Of a DNA stretch of 64,000 nt, positions 1 to 18,237 are shown in pieces. Origin of the DNA: Chamaelirium japonicum (Eukaryota; Streptophyta; Magnoliopsida; Liliales; Melanthiaceae); contig OX393557.1 of the NCBI GenBank assembly GCA_947650365.1, positions 4,065,715 through 4,129,714 on the forward strand, given 5' to 3'. The translations under genes were made by a program, and so were the position numbers. Position 1 is the first letter of the stretch; the number at the start of each line of letters is the position of its first letter. Under the pieces are notes generated by a model. The model worked only from the letters and a program-made list of their open reading frames with translations, was not told the origin of the DNA and did no database searches.

Positions 1-131
1 TGGCAGACCTCAATCTTATCCGAGATAAGTTAGTGATGCAAATGATACTCAACTTTGAACATATTATTGTACTATTTGTTGAAAATAGTATGTCTATTCA
101 AGTCCACTTAGTTTTATGTGCTTTTATTATG

Positions 132-992
132 GAATAATACTATTTGAACAAAATGGATCGACAATCTACTGGCACTCCACGTGAAAAGGAGAGGTGTCAC
201 CCTCTAAGTGGTTGGACTATAGGCTATTCCCTACGGGATGCCACCACTATCGGTCACCATCCACCACCTAATGCTACCGCCAGACAACCCCCCCTGTCGA
301 CCGTTCGTCGCCGGTCAAACTCATTTAACACAGCTGTCGGTCATTGGCCACCGCCTCCCGTTGCCGCTTGCAGGCAGGCGTTTGATCATGGGCGGTGGCC
401 GGGGGTGGTTGTTAGGACTGCAACTCGGGCGGGTTGAGGGGTCAACCCATGCCCAACCCAAGAGGTTGAATCCTTAGCCCAAGCCCAATCCAACCCATGG
501 TCGGGTTGAACTTCCTTAGCCCAAATCCAACCCGAGGGTTGATCGGGTTGTGCGAGCAGGTTGGCCGATTTCAACATGATAGAGGAGAAATAATTAACAT
601 ATAATAGTTCCTTTGCGATAATAAAATACATAATTTGCATTCTTATATAGGTGATGGTCCATCGTTGCATGGATAAATGCCCATCCAACAATGACCATTA
701 GAAACGGGATAAATTTCTATCAAAGTTCCACCACAATGCGACCTAAACTTGTATTCAACGAATGATCCAACAGATGGATTCTGATTAGACCTATTCAATA
801 TTATATTATATTAAAATTTCGAGTTGGGCTCGGGTTGGCTTGCCCAAATTTGGGTTGGCCTGCCCAAGTTGCAGCCCTAATGGTTAATTGTGGCATCCCC
901 TAGGGTTCATCCCATGACCCATAGTCCCGCCAATGATAACGTGGCACCTCTCCTTTTCACGTGGAGTGTCAGCAGATTATTGAGCATTACTC
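132..992. mobile_element. Mutator-like MITE, with a second MITE nested inside
   Basis: Terminal inverted repeats: the left end begins GAATAATACTATTTG and the right end, reversed, begins GAGTAATGCTC. A stronger sub-terminal pair (CACTCCACGTGAAAAGGAG, 174-192 and 949-967) follows. Flanks 123-131 (TTTATTATG) and 993-1001 (TTTGTTATG) match at 8 of 9 bases, which fits the 9-bp target duplication of Mutator-type elements. No transposase frame. It would lie in intron 3 of the IMPL1-like gene if that gene continues left. Confidence 0.7.
413..879. mobile_element. hAT-like MITE nested in the Mutator-like MITE
   Basis: Inverted ends TAGGACTGCAAC and GTTGCAGCCCTA. The interior is dominated by the CCCAACC/GGGTTGG wording typical of this MITE type. 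Flanks GTGGTTGT and ATGGTTAA are a weak 8-bp match (TGGTT shared), as for an old hAT target duplication. No coding capacity. Confidence 0.65.
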
Positions 993-1077
993 TTTGTTAT
1001 GTATGTTTGATGCCACTCTTCTTTTTGAGATAAGTCACTAACAGAGTACCGTTATTAGCTGCTAAAAAAATCTCACT

Positions 1078-1421
1078 GAATGTGGGCGCACACGTCGAAT
1101 GTGGGTCCATTTTTAGTATGTTGGCATTCACTACATGTGTCAAGACCGAATGTTGGTACCTACGCCGAATGTGGGCACCACAATTGAATATGGGCACCCC
1201 CCGAAAGAATGTGGGCTCCCCCACCAAAAGTATTTCGGCGGCCCTTCAATTATCGAATGTGGGCACCTTCACCAAATGTGGGCGCTCCCACCGAATGTTG
1301 GTGCCTTCACCAAATATGGTCGCCTCCGTCGAATTTGGGCACCCTCGTCAAATGTGGTTGCCTTCCACAAATGTGGGAGCCCTCGCCGAATGTGCGTGCC
1401 AACAGGCATGGGCATTACTAG
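1078..1421 (+). mobile_element. Helitron-like element (HINE-type), 3' end
   Basis: A decayed 20-24-bp minisatellite built on CGAATGTGGGCACC runs from about 1078 to 1395. A short hairpin (GTGCC-AACA-GGCAT) and the terminus GGCATTACTAG at 1411-1421 follow. Hairpin, spacer and CTAG form a Helitron 3' end, and minisatellite plus hairpin is the layout of non-autonomous Helentron relatives. The next base starts a (GT)n tract. The 5' end is not defined. Confidence 0.6.
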
Positions 1422-1443
1422 TGTGTGTGTGTGTGTGTGTATT

Positions 1444-1811
1444 GGGTAGCGATCCAGTGAGATCTCTTATATGCGATACCTTGTGAGAAACCTATCTAGA
1501 GGTTTTAGAATTTGATGAAAACTGGTGGGTGTGCTATGTATGGCAAGTTGATCATCCTCAACAAAATTCATAAAATTCTAAAACCTCATGGTGTAACAAA
1601 TTTGCTATTCAAATTTATGATTTTTATGGACGGTCGATAAATTTTCTAAAATTTGATGCCTCTAGAAGTTTTCAAATTTGATGAATTTTGGTGAAGATGA
1701 TCAACTTTGCCATACATAGCACACCCACCAATTTTCATCAAATTCTAAAACCTCTAGATAGGTTTCTCACAAGGTATCTCATATAAGAGATATCTCACTG
1801 GATCGCTAGCC
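1444..1811. mobile_element. Foldback MITE (family F)
   Basis: Near-perfect palindrome. The left arm GGGTAGCGATCCAGTGAGAT is mirrored by ATCTCACTGGATCGCTAGCC at the right end. The interior shares CTAGAGGTTTTAGAAT and GATGATCAAC with families D and E elsewhere in the window. Bounded by (GT)n on the left and (TA)n on the right. Non-coding. Confidence 0.7.
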
Positions 1812-1835
1812 TATATATATATATATATATATATA

Positions 1836-2195
1836 GGTTCAGGATCGGATGACCCAGCAAATTTTGACCCAGCAATAACCTAGCACCCTTTGATGTACCT
1901 AGAGGTTTTAGATTGGGCTGTAGGCATGTTGTCATCCTCACAAAAAATCAACCCATTCTAAAACCTCTAGGTGCATCAAATGCGCTCTTCAAATCAACGG
2001 TTTTTTACTGTCAATTTTAATCGTTGATTTGAAGAGCGCATTTGATGCACCTAGAGGTTTTAGAATGGGCTGATTTTTTGTGAGGATGATCAACATACCA
2101 TAGACAACATATCTACCAAAAATCAACCCATTCTAAAACCTCTAGGTGCATCAAAGGGTGTTGGGTTATTTGCTGGGTCAACCGATCCCGACCCA
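1836..2195. mobile_element. Foldback MITE (family D, copy 1)
   Basis: Inverted ends read CAGGATCGGATGACCCAGCA on the left and its complement at 2172-2192. Inner arms repeat CACCTAGAGGTTTTAGAATGG in both orientations. (TA)n precedes it and (AC)n follows. Copies lie at 24552-24947 and, partial, at 25714-25774. Confidence 0.8.
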
Positions 2196-2207
2196 TACAC
2201 ACACACA

Positions 2208-2350
2208 CTAGTAATGCCCATGCCTGTTGGCACGCACATTCGGCGAGGGCTCCCACATTTGTGGAAGGCAACTACATTTGGCGAGGCCGCCCAAATTCGA
2301 CGGGGGCAACCACATTTGGTGAAGGCACCAACATTCAGTGGGATTGTCAA
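2208..2350 (-). mobile_element. Helitron-like element, minus strand, 3' end
   Basis: Read on minus, the sequence ends GCCAACAGGCATGGGCATTACTAG next to a (GT)n tract, the same terminus as the element ending at 1421. The preceding ~110 bp hold the same decayed minisatellite (CACATTTGGYGAAGGCA in plus sense). The two therefore form a head-on pair around foldbacks F and D. Confidence 0.6.
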
Positions 2351-2950
2351 AGGGGAGTTGCAAGTTGTATGCATGAATTGTGCTTGCTTGTAATGGCATG
2401 TTTATGTTTTGCTTACCTATATTCAGGTAATAAATGGATTCTCCGTATCTCTCTATTGTGCTTGTGACAATAAACGATCAAGTGATTTTCAAAATTATGA
2501 ATATGTGAAGCTGTAATGGATTAACACAATAAGATATACCTTCAAAATAGGGAAAAGAAGATTATTTGTATGTAAACCTTACTAACAATGAGACATAAGA
2601 TGTCTTTGAATGACAGATTGAAAGGAGCTTTGTCAATTGTTTTATTCGGTAATAGAAAATCTCCACCACCAAAAGATGTTTCCTTCACTATATGCGACTA
2701 CCTCAAATCTTCTTACAACACTTCTATTCTATATTATTTGCCCCTCGTTATTACTGAATGTATAAGCTAGAATTGCTTCGTTCAACAACAGATGGTATCT
2801 GAACAGTTTCCAATATAACAATTATAAGGTAACAAGTCATTTCACTTCTATAACAAAGGCCACTTTATTTAAACACATGCAAAAATTCAGAAAATTAAAC
2901 ACAGTTAAACTAGATAAATTTGGTGAGAACACTTTCCAGAAGAATCAAAC
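2351..2950. other. Unannotated sequence, probable intron 3 of the IMPL1-like gene
   Basis: AT-rich and single-copy in this window. I see no conserved reading frame, no candidate fourth exon and no repeat. Confidence 0.5.
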
Positions 2951-3729
2951 CTAAAGGATCAATGCACCAGAGATAATCAGATGATGTATTCCCAATAAGG
3001 CCACCTTCCTCCCCAAGAATAAGGTGTTCTTTGAAGTTTTTTCTCACAACTTCTAGAATGACAGACTCACTCAATTTATCTGTGCTGCAAATATTGTGAT
3101 GAAGATAAGTTCAATCTTATTCTGGTTCACTAATGAACATTATATCATAAACTGTAGAAAAATAAGAACATTTATTAAAAATCTTGAATATCATTCTATG
3201 TCTAGACTCTAGAGTGCGTAATATCAGATCATAGGATGTCATTCTCTTGATTTACTAACAATGTTTCACAAAAGGAGAAGACAGAAAGATTAAAAACAAC
3301 ACCAAATTATATGTCTTTTGGCAAAATCTAGCAGGTAGTGTTACCTAGCATCCAGATATCAAAAAATGTCTAGGTCCTCAACCTACCAAAAGAATATTAA
3401 AAAGTCGGATAAATTACACTTCACCCCTCGGAAGTTTAGGTCCAAATCACTTAACCCCCCTATAGTTAATAAACGACATTTTTCTCAATTCAGTTTTGAT
3501 TAGATAGAAATTACCAAAAATATATTTTAGTAGTTGACAAGAGTATTGTGCTAACATTTAGAACTGAAGGGAAAACCCCTTCGATTCAGTTTTCTATAGA
3601 TAGAAATTACCAAAAAAGGGAATTTCGTAGTTGACAAAACGGGGTATTGTGATAACATTTAGAACTATAGGGACCTATTTGGAACCAAAAAAAATCAGGG
3701 GGGTTAAGTGATTTTGGGTTAAACTTCAT

Positions 3730-3760
<31 letters not shown>

Positions 3761-5582
3761 AATAACAGGAACATACGTATGTGCAGTTGTGCACATGTAT
3801 GCAAACAAGGCACACAAGCACACAGCACACACATTCCAGTAGCAGAGAAGTTGAATAGTCAAGGGTACTGATAGTGCAAAAAGCTAACTAGCATCCAACT
3901 GGAAGATTTGAAACAGTTAGGTGAGATGCCTTAGAGTGAGACTCTTCTAGTACTTATTTCAAATCTAATTGTTTTTTTCCTTAGATTTATATATCTATAG
4001 TTTATACTATTCACATATTTTACTTATTTTTCTGAGATCTTATCATTCTTAAGCCTAGAGCTAACCCACATCAGCTTTCTTGATCTTGAAAATTCTTCTG
4101 CAAATTTTTAATCAAGCAAGCCTTTTTTTTTTGAATTCCTTCACAACTCCTTGTTACATAGCAATTCTTTGAGGTCCAAATTATCCTTTATAATAAGCTT
4201 GTCCATCGGTCAACTTGTATCTCACCTATCACCACTTTCATAGCATAATTTTAGATCAATTTCAGATTGATCGTACATTTCTAATTCTGAGACCGTCCCA
4301 AATCACATCCAAATCTTAACTATAAAAGAGTTATTCCATCTCCTACACATGAAGCATGTGGTCGGTTAAGGGTACATGGACATGGGGAGAAAGTGTCCAC
4401 TGCGTTGAAAAACGATCATTAGCAAGCAATGTCACCTAGACATTCTCATATCCAAAGCATCTAGGACATCAAAGATACCAAAAGAATTTACAAAAATGAT
4501 AATGGGAACATATGCACACAAGCATAGCCACATCCAAGTAGCAACAAAGTTAAAAAGTTAACCGATATCATATTATATTTTAAAAAAAAAACAGAAATAA
4601 TTGCAGCATTCAACTAGAAGTTTCTAGACATTCTAGATCAAATTGTTTGGCACTTGGTATCTTTTGAAGTGCAACAATGGCATTGGAATATCATTTGTCG
4701 GGACACCCAAAAGTCTGTGCCAAGTACTGGCACCACAAGAAAATGAAGTGCCGGGGAGTGCTAAGTCATGTCCAAGTGTCAAACGAAGCCGACACCAAAA
4801 TCCTAAAACTTAAGTGTTCGGGCAACATAGATTACAATAGCATCACAGCATCGAGGAAGTATACATAAGATTGTCTTACTCTGTCACCAAGTCCGCGACT
4901 CCCTTATAGTTAATATTTCGCGGCTTATTAACAGCTTCCATCACAACCTGCAAAAAGTTTTGGTAATAATAAAGTAAGCGCATGTGATAGAATGCAAGAT
5001 ATTAGTCTAAGGACTGCTGAATTTCCGCTACATCTCCACGCACGGAATTGAAACATCAAACATGCATTATGTTTCAGCTTTCGTATGTCAAGATGCAATG
5101 GATATTTACTGATACCTTGCAAAAAGACGGGTGAAATGTGAAGCAAAATCAAAAATTGATCTTTTTGGATTTTTTTTGCATGAAACAAACATTCAAATTC
5201 TTGAAAAACACAAAATAGCCATTTGAATTGGAAACGAAATGGGTTTCCTTCTGCCATTAAGAATAATGAATGAAGAAGAAGAAAAAGATGAGAGGACCTG
5301 AGCCCCGGCCTTGGCAGCCGCCTCGACGACTTGGAGAAGATCCGCCGGGGGGATGGGCCCGGTCGACTCGGCTGCCACTTTGGTGGGGTACCGTTTCTCA
5401 TTCGAGATTTCGGACGGAACCGCTCGGGTTGGGAGAGCACTCGTGGGTTTCGCCATGGGTGGCATCCTCCTTCGAAGCAGACCGCTCATCGGGGCTGGAG
5501 TGAGAAGAGAGGCTGTGGATGTCCGGGGGAATCTCAGTCGCAGGGGAGGAGAGGGAGTGGAAAAGACGAGGGATGGAACCAT
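2951..5582 (-). CDS. IMPL1: IMPL1-like inositol monophosphatase family gene, exons 1-3 (3' end beyond left edge)
   Basis: Three coding exons read on the minus strand: exon 1 5298-5582 (95 codons from the ATG at 5580-5582), exon 2 4880-4947, exon 3 2951-3084. Junctions are GT..AG and phases agree (0 after exon 1; split Asp codon between exons 2 and 3; one base left after exon 3). Residues 1-50 are rich in Ser, Arg, Pro and Thr with few acids, as in a chloroplast transit peptide. The mature part begins near RAVPSEISNEKRYP; exon 2 reads VVMEAVNKPRNINYKG; exon 3 holds LILGEEGG (metal-binding Glu around residue 143) and stops inside the WCIDPL motif that normally continues as DGT. These match the plant IMPL1 phosphatase, a Mg-dependent enzyme of the inositol monophosphatase family. 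Later exons were not found in 1-2950, so the gene either continues left of the window or is truncated. No frameshift is seen in the three exons. Confidence 0.86.
3085..4879 (-). other. Intron 2 of the IMPL1-like gene
   Basis: Bounded by a GTAAGA donor (read on minus at 4874-4879) and a TTTGCAG acceptor at 3085. It carries a MITE with a poly-G tract (3407-3766). The rest (3767-4873) is AT-rich with no recognised element or reading frame. Confidence 0.75.
3407..3766. mobile_element. MITE (family I, copy 1) with poly-G expansion
   Basis: The left end reads GGATAAATTACACTTCACCCC..AAGTTTAGGTCC; the right end reversed reads GTTATTAC-poly(C)-CATGAAGTTTAACCC. The body contains two copies of GATAGAAATTACCAAAAA. 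A run of about 30 G (3730-3759) replaces the short C/G run of the terminal repeat. A second family member is at 57330-57565. Confidence 0.7.
4948..5297 (-). other. Intron 1 of the IMPL1-like gene
   Basis: 350-bp intron. The donor is GTCCTC directly after the CAG codon that ends exon 1, and the acceptor is TTTTGCAG before exon 2. No mobile element is seen in it. Confidence 0.75.
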
Positions 5583-5668
5583 TTTCGCAGGGATGACTGC
5601 ACCTCAACCTTTCCTCCTCCTCTCCTACCCTTTCCAAAGGGTGTCTTGGCTTGGCAGTGCCGCTGTGA

Positions 5669-6203
5669 CTGTAAATGGACCCGGGCCAGCCCGAAGCCCA
5701 TCGGGTCGGTCCTAATTTGGGCCGGGTTTGGGTTTAGTCAGTTCGGTCTTCAGGTCGGACTGGGCTGACATTTTAAAGCCCGGAAAAATTCGGGACAGGT
5801 TTGGGCAATCCATTATCAGCCCAAAGCCCGGCTTGAAGTCCCAAAAGAATTATACTATTGATTTCCACCTAATTTTGGATAGAAATTTTGGCCAAAACTA
5901 AAGTGAACATGGTTAGAGATACATAAAATAAAAGGAAGCAAAGAACTTTCAGCCTAGGAATGTAATGGATGGAACATAAATTTTGAGCAACACACCCTTC
6001 CATTCCAGTTTGATGATTCAATAAAGTGTGGCGGATTCGGGCCAAACTTCGGCCCAATTAGGGCCTGGGTGCGCACCTGGTTTCAATTTTAGGTCGGACT
6101 TCGACTTGGTCCGAATTCACTAAATTGGGCTTGGGCATGTTAAATTATTTCGGGTCGGCCCTAGGCTAGTGATGGTCCGCCCTGGGCTCAGCCCATTTAC
6201 AAC
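5669..6203. mobile_element. hAT-like MITE upstream of the IMPL1-like gene
   Basis: Ends resemble TGTAAATGGRCC on the left and GGCTCAGCCCATTTACA on the right. The interior is full of GGGCC/CGGGTC wording. It begins only ~90 bp upstream of the IMPL1-like start codon, so it sits in the promoter or 5' UTR. No clear target duplication found. Confidence 0.5.
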
Positions 6204-7329
6204 CATACTTGTCCCCCAATTCATTTTGGCATGTTAATCTTGGTAGGCAGGCACACGCGCGGGCACACACATTGTTGTCCATGTCCGACTGCCCAACCCT
6301 TTGTGGCTGTTCCCGCCTCACCGCCCTCCTCCCACCTCCTTTTTTCCTCCTTGTCCTCCTCCCGCATTCTTCCTCCATCTTTCCTATGCCAAAACCCTAA
6401 ACCACTAGCCCTCCCCCTTTCCTTCCTTCTTCCTCCTCCTCCTCCCTCCTTCTTCTTCTTCCTCCGTCTTCCCCGTGCCTAAATCCTAAACCGCTTGCTG
6501 ATGTCGGTGGCAACCCGTTGACACTGTGTCAACAGCTTCAAAAGGCTGCCACCGACACAGTGTCAGTGGCCATTGGCCAAAGGCAAGGGTTCATGCACAT
6601 GGAAGATGGAGGAGGGAGAAAGAGGAGGAAAAAGAAAGAAGAAGAAGATCGTGGGATGGCCTCGATCGTTGGAGGAGGTTGTGGCTCGATTTGCTATATC
6701 TCCTGGGATCAAGGGACCAACCGGATTGCAACGAGAGTTATGCACACTTTTGGCATGCACCCTCCAAATCCGAAAACTTTCATAAAGCACTCCTGGCAAA
6801 AGCACCTTAGTCTTGGACACTGTTGTGTAATCGAGTCATCACTCTTGCCTGCCATGTGCACACCATGATGATTCCAGTGCAATTCATATAAGGTGCAGTA
6901 TGGTTACAATGAGGTGTTAGCCTGTCCCTCGATACGAGCCGCAGCTTACGATTGTGATGTGATGAACGAACGATATGAAGAAGTATAATATGGCATGCTC
7001 TCCTTCATCTCTACACAATGAGTTGAAGGACATCATCCATCCCGACAGAGGGCCTCTCTTCAATTTTCATTTATGCACCGCACCCTCTCTTGGTTATACA
7101 CTCACTTGAGGGTTGCAGACCCCTCAGCCCCCTATAGGGCTCGAACGACCTAACCTCTTTATTATGAATGCATGTTGTATAAGTAAGCATGCATCTCCGT
7201 CAGGCGAGCAATGATAATCTAGTATAATAAGGAAGTTCGGGAGATAAATAAAGTCGGATTTTGGGCCGTCGAAACAAACGAAGATTATTTTTGATCCGTC
7301 CGATCGATAGGTGAGTGTCGTATAACAAA
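6204..7329. other. Intergenic region
   Basis: Contains CT-rich and GA-rich stretches (6340-6480, 6600-6650) and a short inverted motif (GACACTGTGTCAACAGC / GACACAGTGTCAGTGGC near 6520-6570). No convincing gene; open frames here have biased simple-sequence composition. Confidence 0.4.
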
Positions 7330-7474
7330 TCACTCCGAAATGTTTTATTGCTGAAGACGGTCATGTGTGTTACTGCTGAAGACAACGGTGGAAGTGAGAG
7401 GTGGCGATGCCCAGAGACTATGCTTCCACTGAAGACGACCCGTTGCAATGCCGACAAGCACAGGCATTCACTAG
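7330..7474 (+). mobile_element. Helitron-like element, 3' end (degenerate)
   Basis: Repeats of GCTGAAGACRRYGGT precede AATGCCGACAAGCACAGGCATTCACTAG ending at 7474, followed by TCTATATATAG. The hairpin is imperfect, but the CTAG terminus and TA-rich target match the other Helitron-like ends here. Confidence 0.5.
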
Positions 7475-7732
7475 TCTATATATAGTATAATCTAAGCTGG
7501 GGGAACCCTAAAGTGACCCCCCTGTGGTAAGAAAATCCCATCTTTCTCATCCCTCTCTTGATTGATCTTTGTCAATGCACACCCATATTCACTCTCCTTT
7601 CCACTGGTGTCCAAACAAATCCGTTACGGGATTTCATAACCCCAAAACCCAAAGCATTTGCTGTCTCCAAATTGCTTTACTAAAATACAAAAAACTAAAG
7701 TGAATAAATAAATAAATGACCCTGGACATTTA

Positions 7733-7956
7733 GTGGGTGTTTGGCGTGCAGAACAGCTGTGCCGCTGGAATCTCATATGTATTAGGGTATTTTTACAAAT
7801 CATCTTTTTTAGTGTTAATTTAGTGGTTTGATGACCGATTGGCAGAGAAACTAACAGAACAATAAAATCTCCTTCCCAAATCTTCAGTCTATCGGTACTT
7901 TCAAAATCCGGAACCAGAGTAGAAATGGGTGGTTCCGGATTGATGCCAAACACCCC
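7733..7956. mobile_element. PIF/Harbinger-like (Tourist) MITE, copy 1
   Basis: Terminal repeats GTGGGTGTTTGGC (7733-7745) and GCCAAACACCCC (7945-7956) are flanked by TTA on both sides (7730-7732, 7957-7959), the 3-bp duplication expected for Harbinger-type MITEs. Length 224 bp. It ends about 220 bp upstream of the CYSTM-gene TATA box. Confidence 0.75.
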
Positions 7957-8177
7957 TTAACTGTCCAACACATCTAAGTCCGACCAAAAGAACACACCTA
8001 AGAGAATTTGCAATTCCTTTACCAACCCGCCTGTCCTCACCTCGATCATCTCGGTTGGAGGGCAGAGTCTGGCTCCACAACGATCGTCGTCGTCATCCCC
8101 CGCCGCGCTGGCCTCTTGTGCGAGTCGTTGTCGCAACATTGCAAGCAAACACTATATATTAATCCTCTAGCTTCCCC

Positions 8178-8185
8178 TATATAAA
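8178..8185 (+). promoter_or_regulatory. TATA box of the CYSTM-family gene
   Basis: TATATAAA lies 82 bp upstream of the ATG at 8267, in a CT-rich setting typical of plant core promoters. This predicts a transcription start near 8210. Confidence 0.6.
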
Positions 8186-8266
8186 CCTCGATCACTTCCT
8201 CCTGGCCTCACATGTAAACCACCTAGTTTCACCTTGTTAAGCTTCTTCAGCTAGCCTCACACAGCC

Positions 8267-15701
<7,435 letters not shown>

Positions 15702-15945
15702 GGCACCTGGGGAGCTAGAGTTCCGTTTACGTTATGTAATTGTTGTCGTAATTGTTTCTTCCTTCTTCATCTTTATGTGAGAATAAGTTTGACCTGTTCG
15801 TAAGGGAGGAAAAGGAAACTGGTTCTTTTCCATTCCTCACTGTGATTTGTGTTTTTTTGTGAGAGAGGTGTGATGTTTGTTGTTCTTCTGTACTTGTACC
15901 TGTATGGGATTTGGAAAATGGTTGATCCATGATTATTTAAATGAA

Positions 15946-15951
15946 AATAAA
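15946..15951 (+). terminator. Polyadenylation signal of the CYSTM-family gene
   Basis: AATAAA lies 245 bp downstream of the stop codon at the end of a T/G-rich 3' UTR (15702-15945). Confidence 0.5.
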
Positions 15952-16415
15952 GCTGCTCATTTATAAGTAAACAAATGCTTCTCACACTTGATTAAAGGAA
16001 AATAACAAAGTGCTACTCATTTATAAAGAAAAATGCTTCTCAATCATCCTGCTTTCCATCCAGATCGAGCCATCCTGATGTGGCATCGGATTAATCACCT
16101 TTGGTCTTCTTGGAGACAGAACCACATCCCACACCATCTACCGAATTCTTGGGGCATGAGTGTTGCCGGTCTGCGATAGACTATTGGGCTCGAGAGGAAC
16201 GTGAGGCTGTTCAGGAACCAACATCGACCGATTATGGCGATCTTTATGAAGCAGGCAGACTGACCTCTTTTTGGGGGGAGTTTTGAATCAGTTTCACATT
16301 TTTGGTTGTGGTGTGATATGGTGTAACTTACGATTTCACTAGCCCTACCTTAGAGTTAAGGTACTATGTTATAATGCACAAGTTGGGGTCGGCCTAACCC
16401 CCAGCTCCCTTCTAA
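15952..16415. other. Intergenic region
   Basis: Includes a 61-codon plus-strand frame (16101-16286) with ordinary amino-acid composition but no recognised family. It could be a fragment of a degraded gene; there is no other support. Confidence 0.35.
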
Positions 16416-16622
16416 GAGCATCTCTAACATACCTCCAAATCTGCAAATTTGGAGGGCATTTTGCACCAAGAGCACTCCAAATAGACCCCCATTTTTGTGG
16501 ATTTGGAATCCAGACTCCAAATTTGTAGATTTGAAGGTCCATTTGGAGGCCACATGCAAAACATTGTTTACTTTTTAAATACCTAAAATATTCTCCAAAA
16601 GATATTAAACTCCTTTTATGTC

Positions 16623-16763
16623 TGTTAATGTACATACAGTCGGGTTGGGTTTACTGTACAGTCGGGTCGGATTGTATAGATATACATGTACATATATTGG
16701 GCTTGAGTCCCTCAATGGAATGCATTCGATTCCTCTCCAAACCCTAGCCGTCATCTCCTAACA
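16623..16763 (+). repeat. 5' LTR of the Ale-like copia element
   Basis: 141 bp, TGTTAATG..CCTAACA. It differs from the 3' LTR only at one T/C site in the GTCGGGTTGGGTTT segment. Confidence 0.97.
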
Positions 16764-16775
16764 TGGTATCAGAGC
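16764..16775 (+). other. Primer-binding site, tRNA-iMet
   Basis: TGGTATCAGAGC immediately follows the 5' LTR. It is the standard copia primer site complementary to the 3' end of initiator tRNA-Met. Confidence 0.95.
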
Positions 16776-17256
16776 ACTGGGGTTCTCCCTCGCGGCGACG
16801 TCGACGACGGTCATCTCCTCCGGCCTTCGTTCATCTGATCGGCAGTCCCCCGGCCCCCCTTCCGGCCTACAGCCACCGCCACCCCCCCCCTTCTCCAACC
16901 GCCCACCCCCCCCCGGCCCCTCCTCCGCCCTCCAGCACCCCGCCGGCCCCCCCCTTCTCCACCTGCCCACCCCCCCCGACTGCGCCTCCGCCCTCCAGCC
17001 CCCCCGCCGGCCCCCCCTTCAGCCCCCCCGTCGGCCCCCCCCTCCAGCCCCCCCCGCCAACCCCCCCGGCCCCGCCTCCGCCCTCCAGCCCCCCCCGCCG
17101 ACCCCCCTACAGCACCCCCCCCCCGATCCCCTCCCGACACCCTACAGCCCCCTCCGACACCCCCCGACCCCCCCTCCTCCAGCCCCCTACAGCCCTACAT
17201 CCGTCCTACAGCCCCTCCCGACCACCTACATCCCCCCCCTCTATTGAGCCTCCTCC
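16776..17256 (+). other. C-rich untranslated leader of the Ale-like copia
   Basis: About 480 bp dominated by runs of C and CCG/CCT, with scarce stop codons, so long Pro-rich frames appear by chance. No retroelement domain matches it. It lies between the primer site and the gag start. Confidence 0.7.
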
Positions 17257-18237
17257 ATGGCTTCTCCAGCCGTACCGTCCGTCGTTGCGATCTCTCCACC
17301 GCTGAAGGCGGTCGCTTTTCAGTTGTCATCGGCCAGCGACTGGCCTGACTGGTCCCTCACCGTCGAGGCCGCCCTCTCCAGTCGTGATCTGTGGGGTCAC
17401 ATCACCGGCGAGGATCCTCCTCCCACTGACTACTCCGGCTCCTCCTCTGTCACCAGTAGTGCTGCGTCTTCTGCAGCGACTGCTACCACGGCCATCACCG
17501 TTGCTGCTCTTACGTGGCGCCGCCACGATCAGGCCATCCGGGAGTATCATCTGGACTCGGTTGCTCGTCCGCTCCTTGCTCCCATCGGCCGCCTTCCGAC
17601 AGCGCGCGCGATATGGGAGTATCTCCGGGACCGTTTTCTCCCGCGCGGAGGCGCACGCTGGCATCAGCTCATCTGTGACTCGCAGTCTGCCCGTCAGGGG
17701 AAGCGCACCATTCAGGACTTCTTTAGTCAGATGAGTGCCTACTGGCATGAGCTGGACTCACTGATCCCGGAGCGGTGTGCCTGCCCCCGCTCCCGGGATT
17801 TTCAGCGCTACCTCAACGAGGGCCACCTGCACCAGTTCCTGGCAGCGCTTCGACCGGACTTTGCTCTCATAGCTACCCAGCTCCTGCACCGTGAGCCACT
17901 CCCTCGGCTCGAGGATGCTCTACTCGCCTTGGTCGACGAGGAGACCCGCCTTCAGACTCAGGGCGCTCGTCCTCCTCCACTTGCTCCTAGCTCCGACTCT
18001 GTCTTGGCAGCCGGGTTCTCCGATGAGGCTGTCTTCTGTCACTACTGCAAGGAGCCCGGTCACATGAAGCGCGAATGCCCTACTTGTCCTCCACGCAACC
18101 CCCGCTGGGTCCGGATGAGAGAGCCCCCCGCTGGGCTTCGACCTCTCACGACGATCGACGCGGCGGTCGAGGTGGACGGGGCCGTGGACGTGGTTCATCT
18201 TCTTTCCGCCACTTTGGTGGTACAACGGCTACTGTAG
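17257..18237 (+). pseudogene. copia gag (capsid/nucleocapsid), frameshifted near the C-terminus
   Basis: 326 codons from MASPAVPSV. The N-terminal half has the copia gag look (DWPDWSLTVEAALSSRDLW; tryptophan-rich core). A CCHC zinc knuckle CHYCKEPGHMKREC lies near residues 261-274. After about residue 288 the frame loses sense, while the +1-shifted frame continues as an RGG-rich tail and into protease. The likely cause is an indel at the C run near 18123-18130. The start was chosen at the first ATG after the leader with a gag-like sequence. Confidence 0.9.

Noticed and set aside
16101..16286. 61-codon frame with ordinary composition
   Set aside because: No family recognised, no splice or promoter support; not listed as a gene.
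16763..17305. 180-codon proline-rich frame
   Set aside because: It starts at the LTR/primer site and runs through the C-rich copia leader into gag in another frame; absence of stops is due to C-richness.
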